This document shows positions 52,001 to 60,201 of a stretch of 64,000 bases of DNA, in pieces; the stretch's first letter is position 1; every line of letters starts with the position of its first letter. The stretch is from contig JAPKMW010000054.1 of the NCBI GenBank assembly GCA_026645575.1, positions 8,396-72,395 of the forward strand, in the 5' to 3' direction. The translations under genes were made by a program, and so were the position numbers. The notes beneath the pieces are model-generated. The model saw nothing but the letters and a program-made list of their open reading frames with translations, did no database searches and was not told where the DNA came from. The stretch comes from Caldilineaceae bacterium (lineage in GTDB: Bacteria; Chloroflexota; Anaerolineae; Caldilineales; Caldilineaceae).

Positions 52001-52123
52001 GCGCTTTACGCGACTGCGGTCGATCTGGAGGAAACGGCCACAGTGAGATCGCAACAGGCGAGTGATAAAGTAACAACCGGGGATAGTCCACTTTCACCTT
52101 TGCCAACACCGAACAGTAAATAA
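49037..52123 (+). CDS. GT39/ArnT-like membrane glycosyltransferase with C-terminal beta-propeller
   Basis: The 1028-aa protein has about twelve or more membrane helices in residues 1-600. The first extracytoplasmic loop carries FAFIGDEWGFFETAR (about 249-263), whose Asp-Glu fits the acidic catalytic pair of PMT/ArnT-type GT-C enzymes, and FSVPAVYVIGHRLGGRQAAL follows. A soluble domain from about 620 leads to NHL-like propeller repeats from about 750 (ALAMAPDGALFVLSSVAQKV, GLVVINENELMVSDLDRRQL, ALALTPDQQSLWIYDAQLG). It would transfer a lipid-linked sugar to an acceptor outside the membrane, with the propeller likely binding substrate. The last 25 residues are Ser/Thr/Pro-rich. Confidence 0.75.
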   Translation: MIPASLQKFASFRRIVQLFLLLLGTGCTFLATWIFYLQPWLRFTARFDTWLEQNRCLVTSWCESKLLLAQPLGTLFLLGAFCTFMLAIWMEHAMPLRWKTAIDTKQLIFTRLVFLLITIGALLFQVMQLFYYQTPPSGLVWSIGIGALFALGVALDVSGVDWPKTLANLLLVLGLFLLLLGAAGLLLQTVDPFRMGILFAVGGVILVSSSRWATRLGSSFTQGDHLLITLLALAHLGLALFNAWSWHFAFIGDEWGFFETARALNHSATDLKWFELRDSNSFHTVLSMQLQAWVLRLFGEDVAAWRLSAVLPGVFSVPAVYVIGHRLGGRQAALFSAGVFAVSHSLLCFAMIPYNNTQALIPMMVGTALFLFAMDRESSLRYFLVGMVLGLGFIVYGLARLAVIPVGIFWLCHSWPNLRTAFRRLVEIGCGALLVAAPILLNLHSWTSLLKATPVQTEVSAAELSVTDQIVRNVISGFLAILTNPTNSHFVIGPYVDPLTALFVLIGASYFLVTFGRQRTMTAWILGSLLLLIAVSGIQQYSRIATTRMFSVVGIFAVYAGLGSTTLFHFLLPNKRWLHYGSIALILVAITLINQYHITHVTLPNSEKPDIPLIVQQFQESAAADGRGMPVFVIEQNPANSILKLILQAYQIPRERVMLVNADEALQIRYLCDVGQSEAMLIMSVTTNQSAEIRNRIASCWPGYQETPLYNRAAEVTLHRFTSAAAQQALQLAPAERSHERVTGSQIAMRGARALAMAPDGALFVLSSVAQKVWRYAPDGQASTVFSIQQRNPTALVVNQKGEIIVAGGEEKLVWYDTQGNVLQRSSAVKELHRPFGLVVINENELMVSDLDRRQLAHLSAEGHLLETIALPEIAWPSALALTPDQQSLWIYDAQLGMLTEMALATHTVVRQINAHQIGAEENVALAVLPNQNLLQTLPDQRRLLEINPTGEVVRTWSGFDLPTALAVTAETQIFVLEHKLEEVHLLPALYATAVDLEETATVRSQQASDKVTTGDSPLSPLPTPNSK

Positions 52124-52243
52124 GAGGGGTGACAACAAGCCGGATGATAGCGATTGGCGCCTGCCGGGGCAAAAGTTAACCGGAAGAATGACAGCGTACA
52201 CCTGTGGGTGATAGGTGGTTGTTGGTGTGGTTGGGATCAACGG

Positions 52244-55200
52244 TTATGGGGGCGTCACAACGGGTAAAAGCTGAACATCATTAATATCAGTCAATACGGC
52301 CGCTGTAAAAACCCAAACAAGCTGCGCATTGGGCAGTTGAATCTGCAACCAATCATTGTCAGCCGTGCGACCGATGGCGAGTACCGTTGTGTTTTGGGGT
52401 AAAACGGTGACAACGGTGGCGGCAATGTTGGCCGTTGCGCGCGCATTAACGCCATAAGAGTCCGGTGTCACAACCTCAATTACGACGGTCGGCGGCGTTG
52501 GCAATGCATCGGCGGCAACCAGCGTGATAGGATTGGCAATTGTCACAGGCGGCACCGGCAACGGAATCGTGGTCGTTGCTGGTGCAATTGGCGTTTCGCT
52601 TGTGGTCGCAGTGGCAAGGGCGGGTGTCGGTTCACAAGCGGTAATCAACGCCTGTTCACAAAGAAAGGCTTGGGCGACGGCTGCGATACTCTCTTCATCA
52701 CCGCTGCTCGCTTCGCCATCGCGGCCCAACGCCACACGGGCATTGAGGGCCGTTATGGTCGTGTTATCCAGCAAGGGTTCCAATGCAGCGAAGGCTGTCG
52801 CCAGTTCCGGGTACTGTTCCAACGTGGCGCGGCGCACAACCGGGGCTGCGACATAGGGAGGCAGCAAGTTGAGGGGATCTTGCAATACGGTAAAGTTCCA
52901 GGCGCTCACATGACCATCCGTCCGCAAGGCTAGGGCGACATCACAACGGCCATCACGCAGTGCATTGTAGATGGCGTCGGGTGGAATGGGCTGGAGATCT
53001 TCGGGGGCCACGGTGATGTCATATTGGGTGAGCAGGGTCAGCGGGTCGCTTTGGGTGCGTTCGGCAAAATTCGTATCAACACAAAAGGTTGGGGAAACAC
53101 TCTGGTTGTCAATCAGGGCCGTCAGATCGGTTATAGTAGTCAGCGGATTGTCGGCTAGATCAGGTCGGGTTAAAAAACCATAGGCACTGTCAAAAGCAAC
53201 CTGACGAAGCCAGACAAAATCAAACGCATCATCAAGACTTCTTGCTAATTCATAAGTACCCTCGGCATCGGTGGGTAGGGCATCCGTAGGGATGTTATGA
53301 AAAAGGGTTAGGGCCGTGCGGGGAAATTCAGGGTAGAGATCGATTTCCCCACTTGCCAACGCCGAACGCAAATCAGGGGAAGCGCCGGCCCCGGTTTGGT
53401 TAACCACAGGGTAGCCGGCATTTTGCAGGGTAAGCACGAAGAGTTGCCCAAGCAAGATCTGTTCCGGGTCATTCATGGAAGCGACAGTAATGCCACCGTC
53501 ACTGGCGGTTGGAATGGTCGCTGCCTCCGTAAGGGTGGCAGAATCGGTAATTGGCGCCGATTCTGTAATGGCGGAGGTAGCCGTCAAATCAGCGCCATTT
53601 TCAGTAGCGCCTGTAGGGTCCTCATCTGCCGCTTCCGGTGTTTCGATTGGCGCCGCTTCCGCGCTGACTAAGCCGTTTGTCACTAAGAAAGCGCGGACAA
53701 CAGTGTCAAGGTCCGTTTCATCACCGCTGTCTTCAATGCCATCGGGGCCAAGTTCAACGCCCTCTTCTAGCTCTGCCATCATTTCATTGGTGATTAATGC
53801 AGTCAGCGAACCGATGAGCTCGGTCAACTCCGGGTTTTGACTCAACACTTCTTCGCGAATCACGGGCGCCACGACGGTTGCCGGGAAAAAGGCGAGCGGA
53901 TCAGCCAAAACCGTATATTGGCGGATGATAGCTTCCACATTAAAGCCAACGGCCAAATCACACTCTCCTGCCTCAAAGGAGTTATAAATATCTTCAATAT
54001 CCACCAAAAAGATATTTTCCGGCTTGAACAGAAAGGCGTACAGCTCTTCCAACCCCAGTAACCCGTCCAGTGCACGGCTATAAAAATCGTCACCCATGCA
54101 GATGGTTAGGGGTGCATCATTTTCATTCATATATTGGGCTAGCGCCGTCAGATCGGTAATGCCCAAATCAGTCACGGTTGACTGTGCAATGATCGTATAG
54201 GCTGGGGTATAGGAAGTTGGCGCCATCCAGACTACACCATGATCAGCATCCAGGCTCTTCATCAATTGATAGGCGCGATTGCGGTCCGTGGGTAAAGCAG
54301 TTACCGGTAAGCCGGCATAGTTAGCCAGCGCAGTGCTAACCGATTCCATGTACAGGTCGATCTCCCCCTCCTCCAGTGCTTCACGCACGAGTGGGCCACT
54401 ACCGAAATTGGTCTGGTCGACCACCTGATACCCTTGATCCGCCAGGAGGAAGAGCAGCATCTTACCAAGCATTTGTTGATAAGTCTCTGACGCATCGGCG
54501 CTGGAGACAACTACTTCCGGCAGTTTGATCAGTCGCTTTTCCCGTAGATAGCTATAGGCAACATCCTCAACCGTTTCCTCGTCGCCGCTTGCCAATTCGC
54601 CATCCTCACCAATATCCACACGTGCATTGAGCGCACTCATGGTCGCGTCATCCAAACCTACCATTAACATGTTGAGCAGATCGGCAATGTCAGGATAGAG
54701 ATTTAGTGTCTCGGCGCGGACAACCGGCGCGGGTTGATAGAAGGGGAAGAAGGCCAAGGGGTCTTGCAAATTGCGGAAGCCCCAAGCGTTAATGCGGCCA
54801 TCGGTGGCAAAGCCTTCCGCCACATCACAAGTCCCGTTGCGCAGATTGTCATAGGTTTCGTTTGGCTCCATCACCAAAATGTTCTCTTCTTGGAAGGCGA
54901 AGCCATAGAGTTCTTGCAACCCTAACAGACCATCCTGCCGGCTGAAAAATTCGCCTTCGACACAAATCTTCAATGGCGAATCATTGGTGTTCATATAATT
55001 CGCCAGATCTTCCAGGCTGGTAATGTCTTCGTCAATGAGCGGCTGGCCTACCATAAGGGTGAAGGTGTTGTTCAGCGGCGCCGGATCCAACCAGACCAGA
55101 TTCTTGGGCGTATCCAAACTTTTGGCAAGCAGGTAGGTCCGTTTCGCATCAGCAGGCAAGGCTGAGACCGGTAGATTGTGATGGAGCGAAGTGGCGGTGC

Positions 55201-56344
55201 CGGTATACTCAGGGTATAGATCAATCTCGCCATTTTCCAAGGCAGCGCGCACGGCCGGCGACCCACCCAAACCAGTCAGGTCTTCCACTTCGTAGCCGGC
55301 GTCCTGCAAGAGCAAGACAATCATCTTACCAAGCAGAAGCTGCTCATTAAATTCTTTAGAGCCAACTTTGATCGCCGCCGGCTTGACTAGCCGCTTGCTC
55401 ACCAGAAAGTTATAAGCCACATCTTCGATCGCTTCTTCATCGCCATTGGCAAGAATGCCGTCGGCGCCAATGTCCACCCGTGCATTGAGTTCGGTCATGG
55501 TGGCATTATCCAACGTTTGCCATAAGCTGTTGATGAGATCAACAATTTCCGGGTAGATATCCAAAATTTCCTGGCGAGCGACCGGCGCCGGGTTATAGAA
55601 GGGGAAGAAGGCCAACGGATCAGCTAAGTTCGTAAAGCCCCAGGCTTGAATCCGTCCGTCGGTTGAATAACCCTCGGCGACGTCACAATTACCATTGCGC
55701 AAATTGTTGTATGTTTCATTAGCCTCCATCACCAAAACATTTTCTTCGTTAAAGGCAAAATCATAGACTGTTTGCAAGCCGGATAAGCCATCCGGGCGGC
55801 CATAAAACTCACTTTCCACACAAATCGTTAGCGGTGCGTCATTCTCATTCATATAGGTCGCCATTTCAACAAGGCTGGTAATGCCCTGATCAATCAACTC
55901 CTGCCGCACCATCAATGTATAGGTATTGTTAATTTCTGCCGCGTCCAGCCAAACCAGCCCTGCCGACGCGTCCAAACTGCGCGCCAGCTCATAGGCGCGA
56001 ACAGGCGAATTGGGCAGGGCATCACTCGGCAAGTCGTGATAAACTGACAATGCCGTCCCTGTATATTCCGGATAGATATCAATCTCATTGCTTTCCAGCG
56101 CGCTGCGCACCGCCAATGAACCGCCGGTTGCGGTCTTGTCCTCGACAGGATAGCCGGCATCTTGTAGTAGCAAGACTAACATTTTTCCCAAAAGCAATTG
56201 TTCGCTAAATTCTTTGGAGCCGATCCGAATGGGTGGACCGGCGGGGTCGGTGCTATTATCTTGGGCGTTGGCCGGGACCAGGTTGCCACAGAGTAATAAT
56301 AGAGTGAGACCAATGGCAAAGGTACGATAAAGATAAGCAGACAT
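52244..56344 (-). CDS. Secreted protein with four tandem OpuAC-type binding domains and an SH3-like domain
   Basis: The 1366-aa product has a signal peptide (LYRTFAIGLTLLLLCGNLVPANA). Four consecutive OpuAC/OsmF-type substrate-binding domains follow, starting at IRIGSKEFSEQLLLGKML, IKVGSKEFNEQLLLGKMI, VVVSSADASETYQQMLGKML and ITVASMNDPEQILLGQLF. Each ends with an ALNARVxxGxDGexxxGDEE calcium-loop-like segment. A Thr/Ala/Glu-rich linker precedes domain 4. The C-terminus is an SH3b-like domain (YGVNARATANIAATVVTVLP, DNDWLQIQLPNAQLVWVFTA). No lipobox or transporter partner is seen. GGAG at about 9 bp supports the ATG at 56344, and a longer frame would overlap the next gene. Confidence 0.85.
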   Translation of the reverse strand: MSAYLYRTFAIGLTLLLLCGNLVPANAQDNSTDPAGPPIRIGSKEFSEQLLLGKMLVLLLQDAGYPVEDKTATGGSLAVRSALESNEIDIYPEYTGTALSVYHDLPSDALPNSPVRAYELARSLDASAGLVWLDAAEINNTYTLMVRQELIDQGITSLVEMATYMNENDAPLTICVESEFYGRPDGLSGLQTVYDFAFNEENVLVMEANETYNNLRNGNCDVAEGYSTDGRIQAWGFTNLADPLAFFPFYNPAPVARQEILDIYPEIVDLINSLWQTLDNATMTELNARVDIGADGILANGDEEAIEDVAYNFLVSKRLVKPAAIKVGSKEFNEQLLLGKMIVLLLQDAGYEVEDLTGLGGSPAVRAALENGEIDLYPEYTGTATSLHHNLPVSALPADAKRTYLLAKSLDTPKNLVWLDPAPLNNTFTLMVGQPLIDEDITSLEDLANYMNTNDSPLKICVEGEFFSRQDGLLGLQELYGFAFQEENILVMEPNETYDNLRNGTCDVAEGFATDGRINAWGFRNLQDPLAFFPFYQPAPVVRAETLNLYPDIADLLNMLMVGLDDATMSALNARVDIGEDGELASGDEETVEDVAYSYLREKRLIKLPEVVVSSADASETYQQMLGKMLLFLLADQGYQVVDQTNFGSGPLVREALEEGEIDLYMESVSTALANYAGLPVTALPTDRNRAYQLMKSLDADHGVVWMAPTSYTPAYTIIAQSTVTDLGITDLTALAQYMNENDAPLTICMGDDFYSRALDGLLGLEELYAFLFKPENIFLVDIEDIYNSFEAGECDLAVGFNVEAIIRQYTVLADPLAFFPATVVAPVIREEVLSQNPELTELIGSLTALITNEMMAELEEGVELGPDGIEDSGDETDLDTVVRAFLVTNGLVSAEAAPIETPEAADEDPTGATENGADLTATSAITESAPITDSATLTEAATIPTASDGGITVASMNDPEQILLGQLFVLTLQNAGYPVVNQTGAGASPDLRSALASGEIDLYPEFPRTALTLFHNIPTDALPTDAEGTYELARSLDDAFDFVWLRQVAFDSAYGFLTRPDLADNPLTTITDLTALIDNQSVSPTFCVDTNFAERTQSDPLTLLTQYDITVAPEDLQPIPPDAIYNALRDGRCDVALALRTDGHVSAWNFTVLQDPLNLLPPYVAAPVVRRATLEQYPELATAFAALEPLLDNTTITALNARVALGRDGEASSGDEESIAAVAQAFLCEQALITACEPTPALATATTSETPIAPATTTIPLPVPPVTIANPITLVAADALPTPPTVVIEVVTPDSYGVNARATANIAATVVTVLPQNTTVLAIGRTADNDWLQIQLPNAQLVWVFTAAVLTDINDVQLLPVVTPP

Positions 56345-56445
56345 GGTTATTGCTCCAAACGTAAAAAAAGTGTTGGCATGGGTAAATAAATGAGCAGAAA
56401 TTATCAGCAGTCCGCAGTCAGGCTCGATGGCGTTATGGCTACTGA

Positions 56446-57432
56446 TTATTCGCAACGAGTCCAGCTCGCCACTTGTTCAGCATGGGCCTGATACCAACTG
56501 GTGACGTCACCGGCGCGCAGTTCGACATCCGTTAAGTTTAGGTTGATCAAAAAGCGGTAAAGGCACGGGGCGCCCCGTTCAATGGGAGATTTTACCGCAG
56601 CATTGCTCATAATCATGAATTTCTGATTGTTAAACTGACGGTAGCCGCTACCAATGAAGATCACAAAGCCAAAATATTTTTGTAGATAGCTGCGATCGTC
56701 CGGGTCCACATAACAGAAACTGAGGTCGACCCGTTCAGCTTCCGCTTTGTCAGCCAGCTTGGCAAAGAGTGTTGCGGGATCAGCAAAGGGTATCATAGCG
56801 ATCTGCAAAGCAAATTCCTGCTCAAGGATGAGCTTCATTAACTCTGTGACAGCAGTGCAATCAACATTACTCGACACATAGCCAAGGCGAAAATCGACAG
56901 CGCGTTCAGGAGTGCCGGTGGAAGGTATAACATTCGTTGCCACTGTTGGCAATGGTGGCAATGTTGGCGTTGGCAATGCCGGCGCTACCGGCGGCGAGGC
57001 AACTTGAGCAGAGGGGATGGTTGGTGCAGCCAAGCGCGTCGCAACGGCGTTCACATCATAGGCGCCGGGCAGCAAGGTAGCGGTGGCGGGATCGCTGGTG
57101 GCCGTTGCGGGTAAAACGGCAGTGGTCGGTGTTGGCGGCAACGGCGAAGGTTGGACGACAATGATATTCGGCGTATTGGTGGGCAGAGCAACGGCGTCTG
57201 GCGCCGGCTGCCCGACAGTGGCCGTTGTACTGGTAACCGCCGTTTCCGTGTTCGGCAGGATGAACTCGGCCAATTGTTGCCGTATAGTATAGAGCAATCC
57301 TTGGTTACTCTGCGCCGCTTCTGTTGTTTGGGTTGAAAAGATCGCCACTTGTAGGCTAACTGTCACCAAAATCAGGACTACCGCAATCACAGCTAGGAGC
57401 AAGTAAGCAAAATTATCGCGAAAGAATTTCAT
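56446..57432 (-). CDS. Membrane-anchored protein with a binding-protein-like domain
   Basis: The 328-aa protein has one N-terminal membrane helix (FAYLLLAVIAVVLILVTVSL), a long Pro/Thr/Ala-rich linker (about 60-175) and a compact C-terminal domain. The domain has FRLGYVSSNVDCTAVTELMK, LILEQEFALQIAMIPFADPA and a final WYQAHAEQVASW. Its two-lobe-like pattern and ending resemble OpuAC-type domains but a family match is not certain. Three or four Cys could form disulfides outside the cell. It lies just upstream of the four-domain protein on the same strand, about 100 bp away, and 26 bp from the peroxidase gene, so all three may be one operon. Confidence 0.55.
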   Translation of the reverse strand: MKFFRDNFAYLLLAVIAVVLILVTVSLQVAIFSTQTTEAAQSNQGLLYTIRQQLAEFILPNTETAVTSTTATVGQPAPDAVALPTNTPNIIVVQPSPLPPTPTTAVLPATATSDPATATLLPGAYDVNAVATRLAAPTIPSAQVASPPVAPALPTPTLPPLPTVATNVIPSTGTPERAVDFRLGYVSSNVDCTAVTELMKLILEQEFALQIAMIPFADPATLFAKLADKAEAERVDLSFCYVDPDDRSYLQKYFGFVIFIGSGYRQFNNQKFMIMSNAAVKSPIERGAPCLYRFLINLNLTDVELRAGDVTSWYQAHAEQVASWTRCE

Positions 57433-57458
57433 AAACCTTTACTCAGATAAACAGAACA

Positions 57459-58577
57459 CTACTGCGGCAAGACGGCCAGTGAAATGTACTCGACGGGAAT
57501 TTCACCGGTCAATGTATGCAAAAAGGCAATAATATCGGCGACCTGCTCCGGCGTCACTTCCTTAGCAAGTTGGTAACGCGCCATAAGCGGCACCATTTCT
57601 TCCAATGTTTGAATACTGCCGTCATGTAAATAGGGGGCGGTCTGTGCGACATTGCGCAGGCTCGGCACCTTGAAAACATGGCGATCAATTTCAAGACCAG
57701 TCACCGCAAATCGCCCCACATCTTCTGTGGGATAGGGCTCCTTTTCGCCCAGTTTTTTGAATTGCAGACCACCCACGGTCACACCAACATGGCAATTGAC
57801 ACAGCCGATGGTTGTAAAGGTGGCAAAGCCCCGTTGCTCCTGCTCGTTGAGTTGGGCATAATCGCCGGCGAGGAAGCGATCAAAGCGGGAAGGAGTCATC
57901 AAGCGCCGTTCAAAAGCGCCAATCGCTTGGGCGACATGATCAAAGGTAATTGGATTCGGATCATCGGGAAACGCTGCGGCAAAGAGCGGGGCATAGCCGG
58001 GAATCGAGCGTAAGGTTGACTCAACGGCATTGGGGTCCAGCATCCCCATCTCACCGCCGGTCAGAATGGGTGCTTTGGCTTGCTCTTCCACTGTCGGGCT
58101 GCGGCCGTCCCAGAACTGGGCAATGTGTAAGGCTGCGTTATAGACAGTTGGGGCATTGCGTTTCACGGGAATGCCATCATGACCACGCGAGACGGACAAA
58201 CCATCCATGCCAAACTGGGTGAGTGAGTGACAACTGTTACAGCTTTGCACTTGATTGACCGATAGTCGCGGCTCATAGAAAAGGGCGCGACCGAGTGCGA
58301 TGATTTCATCGGTCAATTGGTAGGAGGGTGGCGGCGCCTCGGTTGGTAAGGGAGCAAAGAGGGCAAAGATCGATGGCGGCATTTCTACCAAAAGCTGACC
58401 TTGTGATGCGTTGGCGTTGCTTTGGGGCGCCGGCCCACCGGGTGACAGGGTTTCCAGGGCCGGTGAAGCAGGGGTAGGGCGCAACCGATCGATCAAGTGT
58501 TGGTAATTGAACCAAAGGACCACGGCAATCATAACTTCAATGAGCAGAACAATGATAATTAACGGACCGCGCTTCAT
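57459..58577 (-). CDS. Di-heme cytochrome c peroxidase / MauG-family protein
   Basis: The 372-aa protein has an N-terminal membrane anchor (LIIIVLLIEVMIAVVLWF) and two heme-c sites, CNSCH at 113-117 and CVNCH at 259-263. Typical surrounding segments are LGRALFYEPRLS, GHDGIPVKRNAPTVYNAAL, FWDGRSPTVEEQA, and the C-terminal FKVPSLRNVAQTAPYLHDGS. It would reduce peroxide or oxidise a partner outside the membrane. It heads the run of minus-strand genes to 52244. The adjacent cupredoxin upstream is a plausible electron partner. Confidence 0.93.
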   Translation of the reverse strand: MKRGPLIIIVLLIEVMIAVVLWFNYQHLIDRLRPTPASPALETLSPGGPAPQSNANASQGQLLVEMPPSIFALFAPLPTEAPPPSYQLTDEIIALGRALFYEPRLSVNQVQSCNSCHSLTQFGMDGLSVSRGHDGIPVKRNAPTVYNAALHIAQFWDGRSPTVEEQAKAPILTGGEMGMLDPNAVESTLRSIPGYAPLFAAAFPDDPNPITFDHVAQAIGAFERRLMTPSRFDRFLAGDYAQLNEQEQRGFATFTTIGCVNCHVGVTVGGLQFKKLGEKEPYPTEDVGRFAVTGLEIDRHVFKVPSLRNVAQTAPYLHDGSIQTLEEMVPLMARYQLAKEVTPEQVADIIAFLHTLTGEIPVEYISLAVLPQ

Positions 58578-58909
58578 AACAAACTATCTCCCTTAGAGAA
58601 AAAGTGGAGAGCCATTGGCTGCGCCTTTGATAACAAATCGAACCCACATCGTTTTTTATCTATTTACATCTGCTGTGGGCAGGACGATCCCAAAAATGGG
58701 GTTATCGGTAGTTGAGGGATGACAACAACAATCGGATCAACTTCGATCAAGCCAGCTAGGTTCTGTTGACATTTGTGCGACACACCTTTATCAGGTTTTG
58801 GAAACCTGACAAGGGTACCACCGGCTAATTTTGAAATGTCAACAGAGCCTAATGCGCGCTGGACATGGCGACGCCTGTTCAATGAGACAACTCCTTCTAT
58901 GACGCACTG
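58578..58909. other. Intergenic region with nested palindromes
   Basis: About 330 bp. An outer pair, GGTTCTGTTGACATTT (about 58758) with AAATGTCAACAGAGCC (about 58833-58848), encloses an inner CTTATCAGGTTTTGGAAACCTGACAAGG hairpin (quoted arms: TCAGGTTT/AAACCTGA). A related word set, CCTGCCAGGTTTCGG, occurs near 59582. No gene was seen. Confidence 0.5.
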
Positions 58910-59437
58910 TCACTCTTTGGGGGCAGTCACCAGGAGGCGGCCTTGCATAGCCGGGTAATGACCGCTAACAGTGCAGATGACCATATATTCACCTGCTTCC
59001 GGTGCAATAAACGTGCTGGTGGTCTGACTATTACTATAAACCATACCGATCCCATGCAGGAGAATATTGCCGCCTTGCCCTTCTTCATAAGGAATCGGGA
59101 CAGAAATACCGGCTTTCACAATGGCCCAGTTATGGGTGCGTTGACCATGATTGATCAAGGTGGCGACGACATCGGCGCCGGCAGCAACCGACCAAACCGG
59201 CGGGTTTGTCAAGTTATCATCACTCTGTCCATAGTAGTTGTCATACATATCCACTGTCAGCATCGCCACATTGGCACTTAAGCCTGTTGGTTGATTTGGA
59301 TTCGGCGCAGTAGAGTCACCGCCCCCCAGACAACTGGCACAAAACAAACATAAGCTTAAGCAGACGAATCGACAGCGTACCAACAGGCTGCGCTCTCTAC
59401 AACTTCTATCGTTACCTAACCGCCATAGACCTGTCAC
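58910..59437 (-). CDS. Cupredoxin-domain lipoprotein
   Basis: The 175-aa protein has a lipoprotein-like signal (VCLSLCLFCASCLGGG; lipidated Cys about residue 36) and a plastocyanin/sulfocyanin-like domain. Type-1 copper ligands are visible: His in INHGQRTHNWAIV, and Cys, His and Met in VICTVSGHYPAMQG. It would carry electrons outside the membrane, possibly with the neighbouring di-heme peroxidase. The GTG start at 59437 gives an unusual basic 20-residue extension before the signal; a TTG near 59374 would give a shorter signal. It is about 330 bp from the peroxidase gene. Confidence 0.85.
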   Translation of the reverse strand: MTGLWRLGNDRSCRERSLLVRCRFVCLSLCLFCASCLGGGDSTAPNPNQPTGLSANVAMLTVDMYDNYYGQSDDNLTNPPVWSVAAGADVVATLINHGQRTHNWAIVKAGISVPIPYEEGQGGNILLHGIGMVYSNSQTTSTFIAPEAGEYMVICTVSGHYPAMQGRLLVTAPKE

Positions 59438-60201
59438 AACGTAAGATTCCTTTGATGGTTATCTCTTCATGAGATTTTTCATGATACTTCTTCATAGCGC
59501 TCTTCAATTGTTATACTAAAATCAAATTGAGAATTGTCACTACACAGAACTTACGCAAGACGGCTTCGCGGCCAGAGAGACCTGCCAGGTTTCGGAAACT
59601 TGACAGGTTTGGTGTTGCACAAGTCCTATTGATCCATCTTATTATACAAGAAAAAGAATTTCTTGAGTCATAACAATTACTTTACAAAGTAACCAAATTG
59701 TTTTGGGTGAATGTGGAACCGCTTGCAAACGTTAAAAGGTGGAGAAGTTGACTTGTACGGTCATCAGGTTCTATTATAAACGATGTACGGTACAGAAGCT
59801 ACTTGTAAGCATAACGATATGTCAATAAATACTTTTGTGCATTATACTATAAGTGAATTCCAGCATTGCTACTTTAGAAAGTTCGCGCCCTTATGATATT
59901 TATGCGAAGCACTCTTATCAAGATTAAAAAAAAATTAATTTATAATTCAGTAGACCGCAACAGCCCGCTCCTAGCCACACCCCCGCAGGGGTTCCCGGTG
60001 ACTGGCGCAGGTCACGGACCGGCTGAGAGCGTTGCGGTCTACTGATTATACATTGAGCTTTCCCAAAACCTAAGTTTATCTTATTGTAATTCTAATTGTA
60101 CGCGATAAGTGTTGACAGCGCTCACATACGAATCAGGCGCCATTGGTTGCGCCGAGAGCGACCTAACGCTTATTCCAAACAGGGACTGAGGAGTACGGTC
60201 C
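59438..60201. other. AT-rich divergent intergenic region
   Basis: About 760 bp without a recognisable gene. It contains CCAGGTTTCGGAAACTTGACAGG-type hairpin words near 59585. It also holds a 15-bp inverted repeat TCAGTAGACCGCAAC (59947-59961) / GTTGCGGTCTACTGA (60031-60045) enclosing GTCACGGACCGGCT. A plus-strand 66-codon frame at 60096 overlaps the next gene and is not called. GAGGAG precedes the gene at 60202. Confidence 0.45.
59947..60045. repeat. Inverted repeat enclosing a GTCACGGACCGGCT copy
   Basis: Fifteen-bp perfect arms with about 69 bp between them, including one copy of the core found at 5319 and 6060-6127. Confidence 0.6.
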
